Source: E44-bin88 sp050123275
GTDB lineage: Bacteria; Chloroflexota; Dehalococcoidia; Dehalococcoidales; BS750m-G39
Length of the DNA stretch: 64,000 nucleotides
Direction: 5' to 3'
Assembly: GCA_050123275.1 (NCBI GenBank)
Contig: JASFHK010000004.1
Span: forward strand, 54,122-118,121
Both the position numbers and the translations under genes were made by a program. The notes under the pieces were generated by a model, which made no database searches, was not told the origin of the DNA, and was given only the letters and a program-made list of their open reading frames with translations. Shown here in pieces: positions 50,464 to 59,260 of the stretch (position 1 is the first letter of the stretch; each line of letters opens with the position of its first letter).

Positions 50464-53400
50464 CCAGGCGGATAAAGAGCAAACCATACTCGTCTGTCAC
50501 GGGACGGGGTGCGTTTCCGGCAAGGCGTTCGAAATCAGGGAAGCCCTGGAAAAAGAGGTGGCCCGGCTCAAGCTCAAAGGGACGAAGGTGGACTTTACCG
50601 GCTGCCACGGCTTTTGCCAGCAGGGGCCTATCGCCGTCGTCGAGCCCGAGGGTATCTTCTACACCAAGGTCACCGTCGAAGACGTTCCCGAAATCGTCCA
50701 GTCACATTTGCGCGACGGCAAGCCGGTGGCGCGTCTCTTTTACCACGACCCGGTCACCGACGAGGCGATACCCCGTCACAAGGACGTGCCCTTTTACAGC
50801 CGCCAGACGCGTATCATACTGCGCAACTGCGGCGTGATTAACCCGGAAAGAATCGAGGACTACATCAAGACCGGCGGCTACGATTCCCTGCGCAAGGTGC
50901 TTGAAGGTATGACGCCGCAGCAGGTTATCGACGAGGTCAAGGCGTCGGGGCTGCGGGGCAGGGGAGGCGCCGGTTTTTCCACGGGACAGAAGTGGGAGTT
51001 CTGCGCCAGGGCTGAGAGCGACCAGAAATACATGATATGCAACGCCGACGAGGGCGACCCCGGGGCGTTCATGGACCGCAGTACCATGGAGGGCGACCCC
51101 CACACCGTTATCGAGGGGATGACCATCGCCGCCTACGCTATCGGCGCCTCCGAGGGCTATATCTACATCAGGGCCGAGTACCCGCTGGCGGTGCAAAGGG
51201 TGCGGCTGGCTATCAAGCAGGCCGAGGACAAGGGGTTCCTGGGCGACAATATACTCGGCTCCGGCTTCAACTTCCACCTCCACGTCAAAGAGGGCGCCGG
51301 CGCTTTCGTCTGCGGTGAGGAAACGGCGCTGATGGCCTCCATCGAGGGGAAAAGGGGCATGCCCCGCCCGCGCCCGCCCTTCCCGGCGCAATCGGGCCTC
51401 TGGGGCAAGCCGAGCAACATCAACAACGTAAAATCGCTGGCTACCATACCGGTCATTATTGCCAAGGGCGCCGAGTGGTACGCCAAGATAGGCACCGAGA
51501 AGAGCAAGGGCACCGCCGTTTTCGCTTTAACGGGCAAGATTGCCAACAGCGGATTGGTCGAGGTGCCCATGGGCTACCCGCTGCAGGAGATTATCTACGG
51601 AATCGGCGGCGGCATACCCGGCGGCAAGAAGTTCAAGGCGGTACAGACGGGCGGGCCTTCCGGCGGCTGTTTGCCCGCCAGCATGGTCAACCAGCCCGTC
51701 GACTACGAGACGCTGGCCAAGGCCGGCTCCATCGTGGGGTCGGGGGGCATGGTGGTCATGGACGAGGATACCTGCATCGTCGATGTCGCCCGCTACTTCC
51801 TTTCCTTCACCCAGGACGAGTCCTGCGGCAAGTGCGTGCCCTGCCGGCTGGGGACGAAGCAGATGCTCGACATTTTAAATGACATCACCCACGGCCGGGG
51901 CAAGATGGAAGACCTCGACCTGCTTCAGGATTTAAGCGAGAAGATTAAGTCCGGCTCGCTCTGCGGGCTGGGCCAGACGGCGCCTAACCCCGTGCTGACC
52001 ACGCTGCGCTATTTCCGCGACGAGTACGAGGAGCATATCAAGAACAAACACTGCCGGGCGGCGGTCTGCGAGGGGTTGGTCAGCGCGCCCTGCACCCATA
52101 CCTGTCCCGCGGGCGTGGACGCGCCGCGCTACATCCGCTTTATCGCTCAGGGCAAGCCGGGCGAGGCGGTGGCCGTCATACGGGAAAAGATACCCTTCCC
52201 CTCGGTCTGCGGCTACGTTTGCATCCACCCCTGCGAGGCCAAGTGCCGCCGCGGTCTCATTGACGAGGCCATCGGCATACGCGTGTTGAAGCGCTTCGCC
52301 GCCGATAACGATAACGGCCTGTGGAAAGAGAAGGCCAAGAGGCTGCCCGCCACTGGCAAGAAGGTGGCCGTGGTCGGCTCGGGGCCGGCGGGGCTTACCG
52401 CCGCCTTCTACATGGCCAAGCTGGGGCATGAAGTCACCGTCTTCGAGGCCCTGCCCGAGGCGGGGGGCATGATGCGGGTGGCCATTCCAGATTACCGGTT
52501 GCCCAAGGACGTTTTGCAGCGGGATATCGCTGAGATAGAGGCGGTTGGAGTTGACATAAAGAAGAACACCAGAGTCGAATCCGTCGACGATTTGTTCTCA
52601 CAGGGCTTTAACGCCGTCTTTCTGGCGGTGGGCGCCCATGAAGGCCTCAAGGTAGGGGTCAAGGGCGAGGACAGCCCCGGCGTGATGGATTGCGTGAGCT
52701 TTTTGCGGCGGGTGAGCCTGGGCGAAAAGGTGGAGATAGGCAGGAGCGTGGGCGTCATCGGCGGCGGCAATGCCGCCATCGACTCGGCGCGCACCGCCTT
52801 GCGCCTGGGAGCTAAAGAAGTCACCATCGTTTACCGCCGTACCCGCGAGCAGATGCCCGCCGCCGCCGAGGAAATCGAGGGGGCCATCGAGGAGGGCGTC
52901 CAGATACGCTTCCTGGCGGCGCCCGAGGGCATAACTTCTAAAGGCGGTAAGCTGGAGCTGACCTGCCAGGCGATGAAGCTGGGCGATGTCGACGCCAGCG
53001 GACGGCGGCGTCCCGAGCCTATCGAGGGCGAGCAGTTTACCTTGAGCTTCGACACCATCGTCGCCGCTATCGGCCAGAGGCCGGTGGTGCCCGCCAGCTT
53101 TAAGCTGGAGACGGGGAGGGGTAACACCATCGTCGCCGACCCCGACACGCTGGCCACGGCCAAAGAAGGCGTTTTCGCCGGCGGCGACGTGGTCAAGGGA
53201 CCGGCTTCGGTCATCGAGGCCATCGCCCACGGCAGAATCGCCGCCAGCTCAATAGACAAGTACCTGGGCGGAGAAGGAGACATCAGCGAGAAACTGGCGC
53301 CGCCCGAAGAGGCCATGTCGCCTCTGGAAGAAGCCGAAGAAGAGTGGCGGGTGGAGATACCGGCCCCGCCGGCCGAAGAGCGAATCAAGAACTTCGAGGA

Positions 53401-53485
53401 CGTGGAGATGACTTTGAGCCGGAAGATGGCCGTCAAAGAGGCGGGGCGGTGCCTGAGATGTGACCTTGAAAAGAGAGAGGAGTAG
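50441..53485 (+). CDS. NuoF-GltD fusion: NADH-binding and glutamate-synthase-type flavoprotein
   Basis: GTG start at 50441 overlapping the previous gene; 1014 residues. Residues 1-110 are a thioredoxin-like 2Fe-2S domain (CHGTGC, CHGFCQQGP). Residues 120-530 are NuoF: FMN site GLRGRGGAGFSTGQKWEF, NADH site GEETALMASIEGKRG, and the N3-type 4Fe-4S motif ESCGKCVPCR with a later Cys. From about 545 a GltD module follows: CTHTCPAGVDAPRYI, FAD motif GSGPAGLTAAFYMAKLG and NADPH motif GGGNAAIDSARTA, ending in CLRCDLEKREE. The usual HydB ferredoxin tail is replaced by this module, suggesting two nicotinamide sites (NADH and NADPH). Confidence 0.93.
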   Translation: MSKQKPASQADKEQTILVCHGTGCVSGKAFEIREALEKEVARLKLKGTKVDFTGCHGFCQQGPIAVVEPEGIFYTKVTVEDVPEIVQSHLRDGKPVARLFYHDPVTDEAIPRHKDVPFYSRQTRIILRNCGVINPERIEDYIKTGGYDSLRKVLEGMTPQQVIDEVKASGLRGRGGAGFSTGQKWEFCARAESDQKYMICNADEGDPGAFMDRSTMEGDPHTVIEGMTIAAYAIGASEGYIYIRAEYPLAVQRVRLAIKQAEDKGFLGDNILGSGFNFHLHVKEGAGAFVCGEETALMASIEGKRGMPRPRPPFPAQSGLWGKPSNINNVKSLATIPVIIAKGAEWYAKIGTEKSKGTAVFALTGKIANSGLVEVPMGYPLQEIIYGIGGGIPGGKKFKAVQTGGPSGGCLPASMVNQPVDYETLAKAGSIVGSGGMVVMDEDTCIVDVARYFLSFTQDESCGKCVPCRLGTKQMLDILNDITHGRGKMEDLDLLQDLSEKIKSGSLCGLGQTAPNPVLTTLRYFRDEYEEHIKNKHCRAAVCEGLVSAPCTHTCPAGVDAPRYIRFIAQGKPGEAVAVIREKIPFPSVCGYVCIHPCEAKCRRGLIDEAIGIRVLKRFAADNDNGLWKEKAKRLPATGKKVAVVGSGPAGLTAAFYMAKLGHEVTVFEALPEAGGMMRVAIPDYRLPKDVLQRDIAEIEAVGVDIKKNTRVESVDDLFSQGFNAVFLAVGAHEGLKVGVKGEDSPGVMDCVSFLRRVSLGEKVEIGRSVGVIGGGNAAIDSARTALRLGAKEVTIVYRRTREQMPAAAEEIEGAIEEGVQIRFLAAPEGITSKGGKLELTCQAMKLGDVDASGRRRPEPIEGEQFTLSFDTIVAAIGQRPVVPASFKLETGRGNTIVADPDTLATAKEGVFAGGDVVKGPASVIEAIAHGRIAASSIDKYLGGEGDISEKLAPPEEAMSPLEEAEEEWRVEIPAPPAEERIKNFEDVEMTLSRKMAVKEAGRCLRCDLEKREE

Positions 53486-53497
53486 CAGAAAAAAGCT

Positions 53498-56239
53498 ATG
53501 TCCGATGAAATAAAGCTAACTATAGACGGCCAGGAGGTCAAAGCCAGGGCGGGCGTGACCGTGCTCGAAGCCGCTGAAGCAGCGGGCATCTATATTCCCA
53601 CCCTCTGCGCCGACCCCGACCTTAAACCCTACGGCGGCTGCCGCCTTTGCATCGTCGAAATCGAGAAAATGCGCGGTTTTCCCACTGCCTGTACCACCCC
53701 CGCCGCCGAGGGCATGGTGGTCAAGACCAACACCGAGGCCGTCAACGATATACGGCGCACCATCGTCGAGTTGCTCCTTTCCGACCACCCCAGCGAGTGC
53801 CTGGTTTGCCATAGGCGGGAGCGCTGCGGCCCCTTCGACATCTGCCTGCGCAACGTGGCCGTCACCGAGCGCTGCGTCACCTGCGCCAAGAACGGCAACT
53901 GCGAGCTGCAGGACATCGTCGACTACCTGGGCATCACCGAGTTGCCCTTCAAGCGCACCGAGCGCACCTACCCGGTGGATACCAGCAACCCTTTCTTCTA
54001 TCGCGACCTGGACAAGTGCGTCCTCTGCGGCAAGTGCGTGCGGGTCTGCGAGGAGATACTGGGAGTGGGGGCGGTGGCCATCGTCAACCGCGGCTTCAAC
54101 AGCAAGGTTGCCACCTTCGCCGACAAGCCGATAATGGACTCCAACTGCGTTTCCTGCGGTGAGTGCGTGGCGCACTGCCCGGTGGGGGCGCTCATGCCCA
54201 AGGTTCCCCAGCGCCCCGAAAAAGAAGTGGCTACCACCTGCACCTACTGCGGCGTTGGCTGCGGTATGTATCTGGGCGTGCGCGACGGCAAGCTGATAAG
54301 CTCGCGGGGGCGCAAAGAGAACCCCTCCAACGAAGGCCTGCTCTGCGTCAAGGGGCGCTACGGCTACAGCTTCGTCAACAGCCCCGACCGGCTGACCACG
54401 CCTCTAATTAAAAAGAACGGCAAGCTGGTCGAGGCGAGCTGGGACGAGGCCCTGGACTTGGTCGCCGCAAAGCTGGCCAAGTTCAAGCCGGAGGAGGTGG
54501 CCGTGCTTTCCTCGGCGCGTTGCACCAACGAGGAAAACTACCTGATGCAAAAGTTCGCCCGCGCCGTTTTGAAGACGAATAACGTCGACCACTGCGCGCG
54601 GCTCTGCCACGCGCCCAGCGTGGCTGGCCTGATGCAAAGCTTCGGCAGCGGTGCCATGACCAATTCCATCAAGGAAATCGGCGAGGCCAAGTGCCTGCTT
54701 ATCGTCGGCTCCAACACCACCGAGGCCCACCCCGTCATCGGCATGAAGGTGCAGATGGCGGTGCGCAACGGCGCCAAGCTCATCGTTATCGACCCGCGCG
54801 AGGTGGACACCGTGCGCTACGCCGATATCTGGCTGAGATTAAAGCACGGCACCGACATCCCGCTGCTGATGGGTATGGCCAAGGTCATCCTGGACGCGGG
54901 CATGGCCGACCTCGATTTCATCAAGGAGAGGTGCGAGAACTTCGACGAGTTCAAGAAGTCGCTGGAGGTCTATACCCTCGACTACGTTGAGAAAATCACC
55001 GGCGTGCCGCAAGATAAAATAGTCGCCGCCGCCAAGCTCTACGCCAGCGTCAAGCCGGCGGCCATCCTCTACACACTGGGCATCACTGAGCACTCCCACG
55101 GCACCGAAAACGTTATCGGCACCGCCAACCTGGCCATGATTACCGGTAACGTGGGCAAGCCATCCTCGGGGGTTAACCCCTTGAGGGGGCAGAACAACGT
55201 CCAGGGCGCCTGCGACATGGGGGCTTTGCCCAACGTCTATCCCGGCTACCAGGCCGTAGCCGACGCCGCCAGCCGCGACAAGTTCGCCAAGGGGTGGGGC
55301 GTCCCCGTGGCCGATAAACCGGGGCTGACTATCACCGAGGTCTTCGAGGCCGCCGCCGGCGGCAAGGGCAAAGTCAAAGCGCTTTACATCAGCGGCGAGA
55401 ACCCGGCGGTGACCGACCCTGACTCCACTCACGTCCAGGAGATGCTGAAGAAGCTGGACTTCCTGGTGATACAGGAGATTTTCCTCACCGAGACCGCCGA
55501 GCTGGCCGACGTAGTGTTGCCCGGCGCCAGCTTCGCCGAGAAGGACGGCACCTTCACCAACAGCGAGCGACGGGTGCAGAGGGTGCGCAAGGCCATTGAG
55601 CCGGTAGGCGACTCGCGCCCCGACTGGCTGATTACCTGCCAGATCGCCCAGAGAATGGGCTACGATAACTTCAACTACAAGAACCCTTCCCAGATTATGG
55701 ACGAGCTGGCCGGCCTTACCCCCAGCTACGGCGGAATCTCCTTCAAACGCATTGAAAAAATCGGCTTGCAGTGGCCCTGTCCCACTCCCGACCACCCCGG
55801 CACGCCGATACTGCATACCAAGCTCTTCACTCGGGGCAAGGGGCGTTTTATCCCGTTACAGTTCCGCCCGCCCGCCGAGCTTCCCGACAAGAAATACCCA
55901 CTCATTCTGAGCACGGGGCGCTGTCTCTACCACTATCACACCAGCATGACCCGTCAGGTTGAGGGGCTTAACGAGTTGCGGGGCGAAGAGCTGGTGCAGC
56001 TAAATCCGAACGACGCCTCGGCGCTGGGAATCGCCGACGGCGATAAGATAAAGATCAGCTCGCGGCGCGGCGAGGTGACGGCGAAGGCCTGGGTAACCGA
56101 CGTTACCCCGGAGGGCGCCATCTGGATGACCTTCCACTTCGCCGACAGCCCGACCAACGTGCTGACCAATCCTGTTCTCGACCCGATAGCCCGAATACCG
56201 GAGTACAAGGTCTGTGCCGTGAGAGTAGAGAAGGCATAG
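53498..56239 (+). CDS. fdhA: Formate dehydrogenase catalytic subunit, Cys-type, with NuoG-like N-terminus
   Basis: A 913-residue molybdopterin enzyme. N-terminal NuoG-like part: 2Fe-2S (Cys37, 48, 51, 65), a Cys-rich His-containing stretch (ECLVCHRRERC), and two 4Fe-4S motifs CVLCGKCVRVC and CVSCGECVAHC. The catalytic part starts with CTYCGVGCGMYLGV (a further 4Fe-4S) and carries the active-site residue as Cys370 in DHCARLCHAPSVAGL, where E. coli FdhF has selenocysteine. C-terminal MGD-binding part: ILSTGRCLYHYHTSMTRQ. Reduces CO2 to formate in the pathway's direction. No in-frame TGA is needed. Confidence 0.95.
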   Translation: MSDEIKLTIDGQEVKARAGVTVLEAAEAAGIYIPTLCADPDLKPYGGCRLCIVEIEKMRGFPTACTTPAAEGMVVKTNTEAVNDIRRTIVELLLSDHPSECLVCHRRERCGPFDICLRNVAVTERCVTCAKNGNCELQDIVDYLGITELPFKRTERTYPVDTSNPFFYRDLDKCVLCGKCVRVCEEILGVGAVAIVNRGFNSKVATFADKPIMDSNCVSCGECVAHCPVGALMPKVPQRPEKEVATTCTYCGVGCGMYLGVRDGKLISSRGRKENPSNEGLLCVKGRYGYSFVNSPDRLTTPLIKKNGKLVEASWDEALDLVAAKLAKFKPEEVAVLSSARCTNEENYLMQKFARAVLKTNNVDHCARLCHAPSVAGLMQSFGSGAMTNSIKEIGEAKCLLIVGSNTTEAHPVIGMKVQMAVRNGAKLIVIDPREVDTVRYADIWLRLKHGTDIPLLMGMAKVILDAGMADLDFIKERCENFDEFKKSLEVYTLDYVEKITGVPQDKIVAAAKLYASVKPAAILYTLGITEHSHGTENVIGTANLAMITGNVGKPSSGVNPLRGQNNVQGACDMGALPNVYPGYQAVADAASRDKFAKGWGVPVADKPGLTITEVFEAAAGGKGKVKALYISGENPAVTDPDSTHVQEMLKKLDFLVIQEIFLTETAELADVVLPGASFAEKDGTFTNSERRVQRVRKAIEPVGDSRPDWLITCQIAQRMGYDNFNYKNPSQIMDELAGLTPSYGGISFKRIEKIGLQWPCPTPDHPGTPILHTKLFTRGKGRFIPLQFRPPAELPDKKYPLILSTGRCLYHYHTSMTRQVEGLNELRGEELVQLNPNDASALGIADGDKIKISSRRGEVTAKAWVTDVTPEGAIWMTFHFADSPTNVLTNPVLDPIARIPEYKVCAVRVEKA

Positions 56240-56255
56240 ACCGAGGCGGGTAGCT

Positions 56256-56930
56256 TTGGCAATACGGGTAACGTTGAACGGTACCGAGGTGAGTGGTCGC
56301 CGGGGGCAGACCATTCTCCAGCTGGCGCAGGCCAACGGCGTCGATATACCCACGCTCTGCCATCACGAAGACCTGAAGCCACTGGGCGCCTGCCGTGTCT
56401 GCGTGGTCGAGGTGGAAGGCTCGCGGACGCTGGTCGGCGCCTGCCACACCCCCATCAGCGAGGGCATGGTCGTTCACACCCATTCCCCCAAAGTATTAGC
56501 CAGCCGCAGGGTTATCGTCGAGCTGCTTTTGGCCTCTCACAGCGGCGCCTGCTACATGTGCGACAAGGCCAACATGTGCGAGCTGCGTAAAATCGCCGCC
56601 GAGCTCGACGTGGGGCTGCACCGCTTCCGGGTGAAAAGGCATTATCACCCCAAAGAAGACGCCAGCCCCTATATAAACCGCGACCTGACCAAGTGTATCC
56701 TCTGCCGCCGCTGCGTGCGCGCCTGCAACGAGATTGCCGGGCACGACGTTTTCGCCGTTGCCTACCGCGGCTTCGGCTCCAAGATAATCGTTGACTTCGA
56801 CCAGCCCTTAGATAAAGAAGTTTGCCGTGATTGCGGTGTTTGTATCTCCTACTGTCCGACCGGGGCGTTGAGCCGACCGAGAGAGACGAAAGCAACCAGG
56901 AAAGAGAAGCCCTTAGTTGTAACTAGTTAA
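56256..56930 (+). CDS. HoxU/NuoG-type iron-sulfur subunit (second diaphorase set)
   Basis: A 224-residue protein equal to only the N-terminal cluster domains of NuoG: 2Fe-2S (DIPTLCHHEDLKPLGACRVC, VGACHTPISEG), a CYMCDKANMCELRKIA 4Fe-4S stretch, and two ferredoxin motifs CILCRRCVRAC and CRDCGVCISYCPTGAL. No molybdopterin or hydrogenase domain follows, as in the HoxU/diaphorase subunit of NAD-linked hydrogenases. TTG start. Followed by NuoE- and NuoF-like genes and then metV. Confidence 0.9.
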   Translation: MAIRVTLNGTEVSGRRGQTILQLAQANGVDIPTLCHHEDLKPLGACRVCVVEVEGSRTLVGACHTPISEGMVVHTHSPKVLASRRVIVELLLASHSGACYMCDKANMCELRKIAAELDVGLHRFRVKRHYHPKEDASPYINRDLTKCILCRRCVRACNEIAGHDVFAVAYRGFGSKIIVDFDQPLDKEVCRDCGVCISYCPTGALSRPRETKATRKEKPLVVTS

Positions 56931-56955
56931 ATCTCTGGTGCGAGGAGGGGGGAAG

Positions 56956-57384
56956 ATGTCAGCCGGACGAAACGGGGGACGGGATGAGCTGCTGGTGCTG
57001 CTGGAAGCAGCCCAGAGCCGGTCAACGCACGTGTCACGGGAGGCCATCACCGAGCTGGCGGAATCACTGGGGCTTCCGCTGGGCGAGGTCTACGGTGTCG
57101 TCAGCTTCTACTCTTTCCTCTCCGTTAAACCCAAAGGCAGGCACGTTATCCGCATCTGCAAGAGCCTTCCCTGTCTGCTCAAATCCGCCCAGGTTATTAT
57201 CGACGGCGTGCGTAAAGAGCTGGGCATCCGGCCCGGCCAGACCACGCCCGACGGCAGGTTCTCCTTCGAGCTGACCAACTGCATCGGCGCCTGCGACAAG
57301 GCGCCGGCGATGATGATAGACAGCGACGTCCACGGCGACCTGACGCCGCAGAAGATAGCCAAAATACTGCGCGGCTATAAGTGA
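56956..57384 (+). CDS. NuoE-like 2Fe-2S subunit (second copy)
   Basis: Start chosen at the ATG at 56956 (GAGGGGGGAAG upstream); 142 residues. The 2Fe-2S ligands are CKSLPC and CIGAC. The N-terminal helical part reads ITELAESLGLPLGEVYGVVS followed by FYSFLSVKPKGRHVIRIC, the NuoE pattern. Overlaps or abuts the second NuoF-like gene. Distinct in sequence from the first copy. Confidence 0.9.
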   Translation: MSAGRNGGRDELLVLLEAAQSRSTHVSREAITELAESLGLPLGEVYGVVSFYSFLSVKPKGRHVIRICKSLPCLLKSAQVIIDGVRKELGIRPGQTTPDGRFSFELTNCIGACDKAPAMMIDSDVHGDLTPQKIAKILRGYK

Positions 57385-57392
57385 GGTTCGGG

Positions 57393-58586
57393 ATGCCGGA
57401 AAAGCGGGTAGTCTTAAAGAACTGCGGGGTTATCGACCCCAAAGACATCGGCAGCTTCATGGCCGCCGACGGCTTCAATGCGTTAAAGAAAGCGCTCAAG
57501 ATGCCCGCTGCGGATGTCGTCAACGAGGTCAAGGCTTCGGGGCTGCGGGGGAGGGGAGGGGCCGGCTTCCCCTGCGGCCTGAAGTGGGAGCTTTGCGCCA
57601 AAGCACCGGGCGATGAGAAATACGTTATCTGCAACGCCGACGAGGGCGAAGTAGGCACCTTTAAGGACCGCTATATCATCGAGAGCGACCCCTTCAGCCT
57701 TATCGAGGGTATCGCTATCGCCGGCTACGCTATCGGGGCTAAGAAGGCCTTTATCTACCTGCGCGCCGAATACCGCTTCCTGCTCTCTCTACTGCAAAAT
57801 GCCATCGCCCAATCCAAAAAGAAGGGCTTCTTAAAGCACCTCGACATTGAAATCCGCCAGGGCGCGGGGGCTTATGTCTGCGGCGAGGAATCGGCGCTGA
57901 TGGACTCCATCGAGGGGAAGAGGGGCGAGGTGCGCTACCGCCCGCCTTTCCCGCCCACCAGTGGCCTTTGGGGCAAGCCTACTGTCATCAATAACGTGGA
58001 AACGCTGACCAATATCCCCCGCATCCTGCTCAACGGCGCTCAATGGTTCGCCGGAATGGGCACCGAGAAGAGCCAGGGAACTAAAGTGTTTTCGGTAAGC
58101 GGTGACGTGAAAAAGCCCGGCGTCTACGAGCTGGAGCTGGGCGCTCCCTTAAGCGAGTTGTTGAAGCTGGCGAAGGCTGAGAGCGCCAAGGCGGTGCAAA
58201 TCGGCGGCGCCACGGGCCGAATTATACCTTGCACCATGATAGACGACCCCTTGTCTTTTGAGAGCGTTCTGGGGGCGGGCGCTGTCACCGTTTTCGGCCA
58301 AAATCGGGATATAGTTGAGATAGTGGCCAGGACGATGGAGTTTCTGGCCGAGGAGTCCTGCGGCAAGTGCGCGCCCTGCCGCGAGGGCACCGAGGTCATG
58401 GTGGAAACGATGGCGAGGTTCTTGAGGGGGGAGGGACTGAAAAAGGATATCAGAGTGCTGGAGGAGCTGGCCGAAACGATGAAGCTCTGCTCGCTCTGTG
58501 GGCTGGGGCAGGCGGCTCCGATACCGGTAACGGACAGCCTGGAGCATTTCAGAGGCGAATACGAGCGCCGTATCCGCCGGAATTAG
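57393..58586 (+). CDS. NuoF-like NADH-binding subunit (second copy)
   Basis: Start chosen at the ATG at 57393 (GAGGTTCGG upstream); 397 residues. FMN/NADH sites are GLRGRGGAGFPCGLKWELCA and GEESALMDSIEGKRGEVRYR, and the 4Fe-4S motif is ESCGKCAPCREGTEVM with a further Cys in LCSLCGLGQ. It lacks the N-terminal thioredoxin-like domain and the GltD extension of the first copy. With the two preceding genes it forms a three-subunit diaphorase; the gene after it is metV. Confidence 0.93.
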   Translation: MPEKRVVLKNCGVIDPKDIGSFMAADGFNALKKALKMPAADVVNEVKASGLRGRGGAGFPCGLKWELCAKAPGDEKYVICNADEGEVGTFKDRYIIESDPFSLIEGIAIAGYAIGAKKAFIYLRAEYRFLLSLLQNAIAQSKKKGFLKHLDIEIRQGAGAYVCGEESALMDSIEGKRGEVRYRPPFPPTSGLWGKPTVINNVETLTNIPRILLNGAQWFAGMGTEKSQGTKVFSVSGDVKKPGVYELELGAPLSELLKLAKAESAKAVQIGGATGRIIPCTMIDDPLSFESVLGAGAVTVFGQNRDIVEIVARTMEFLAEESCGKCAPCREGTEVMVETMARFLRGEGLKKDIRVLEELAETMKLCSLCGLGQAAPIPVTDSLEHFRGEYERRIRRN

Positions 58587-58594
58587 GGGTGGCT

Positions 58595-59260
58595 ATGATA
58601 ACGATAACCAAGGCAAAACCGCTGGAGGAAGTCCTGCCCAGCTTGGGTAAGGCCAAAAAGGTCTATCTTATCGGCTGCGGCACCTGCGCCACCATCTGTC
58701 ACACCGGCGGCCGGGCCGAGGTGCTGGCCATGAAGGAGAAGCTGGAGGCGGAGGGCAAGAAGGTCACGGGCTGGATGGTTATCCCCACCGCCTGCGACGA
58801 GCTTACCCGCGAAGCCTTGGCTGAAGAAGCCGCCGCTATAGAAGCCGCCGACGCCATACTGGTGATGAGCTGCGCCTTCGGCGTGCAGACGGTGGCCATG
58901 TACAGTGACAGGCCGGTCTATCCGGCGCTGAACACGCTTTTCGTGGGCAAGGAAGAGACGCCGGGGCATTTTATCGAGGTATGCATGCAGTGCGGCAACT
59001 GCGTGCTGGCGACGACGGTGGGCATCTGCCCGCTGGTCAGGTGCGCCAAAAGCCTGCTCAACGGGCCCTGCGGCGGCTCTGTGGACGGCAAGTGCGAGGT
59101 ATCGCCCGACACGCCCTGCGCCTGGCAGCTGATTTACGACCGCCTCAAGGCGCTGGGGCAGCTGAATAAAATGGAGGAGATTGCGCCGGTGCGGGACTGG
59201 AGCAGCAGCGCTTCCGGAGGCCCGCGCCGCTTCGTAATCTCGGACGAAAACGATGACTGA
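58595..59260 (+). CDS. metV: MetV-type iron-sulfur/zinc subunit of methylene-THF reductase
   Basis: Start chosen at the ATG at 58595 (AGGGGTGGCT upstream); 221 residues. The cysteine pattern of the MetV / methylene-THF-reductase C-terminal family is clear: IGCGTCATICHTGG, SCAFGVQT, CMQCGNCVLATTVGICPLVR, CAKSLLNGPCGGS and GKCEVSPDTPC. MetV connects MetF to its electron donor in acetogens. It lies directly after a NuoEF-type diaphorase and one gene before metF, with a histidine kinase gene between (8-base overlap). Confidence 0.9.
   Translation: MITITKAKPLEEVLPSLGKAKKVYLIGCGTCATICHTGGRAEVLAMKEKLEAEGKKVTGWMVIPTACDELTREALAEEAAAIEAADAILVMSCAFGVQTVAMYSDRPVYPALNTLFVGKEETPGHFIEVCMQCGNCVLATTVGICPLVRCAKSLLNGPCGGSVDGKCEVSPDTPCAWQLIYDRLKALGQLNKMEEIAPVRDWSSSASGGPRRFVISDENDD

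Noticed and set aside
53498..56239. Selenocysteine formate dehydrogenase
   Set aside because: The active-site codon at residue 370 is an ordinary Cys codon; no in-frame TGA.
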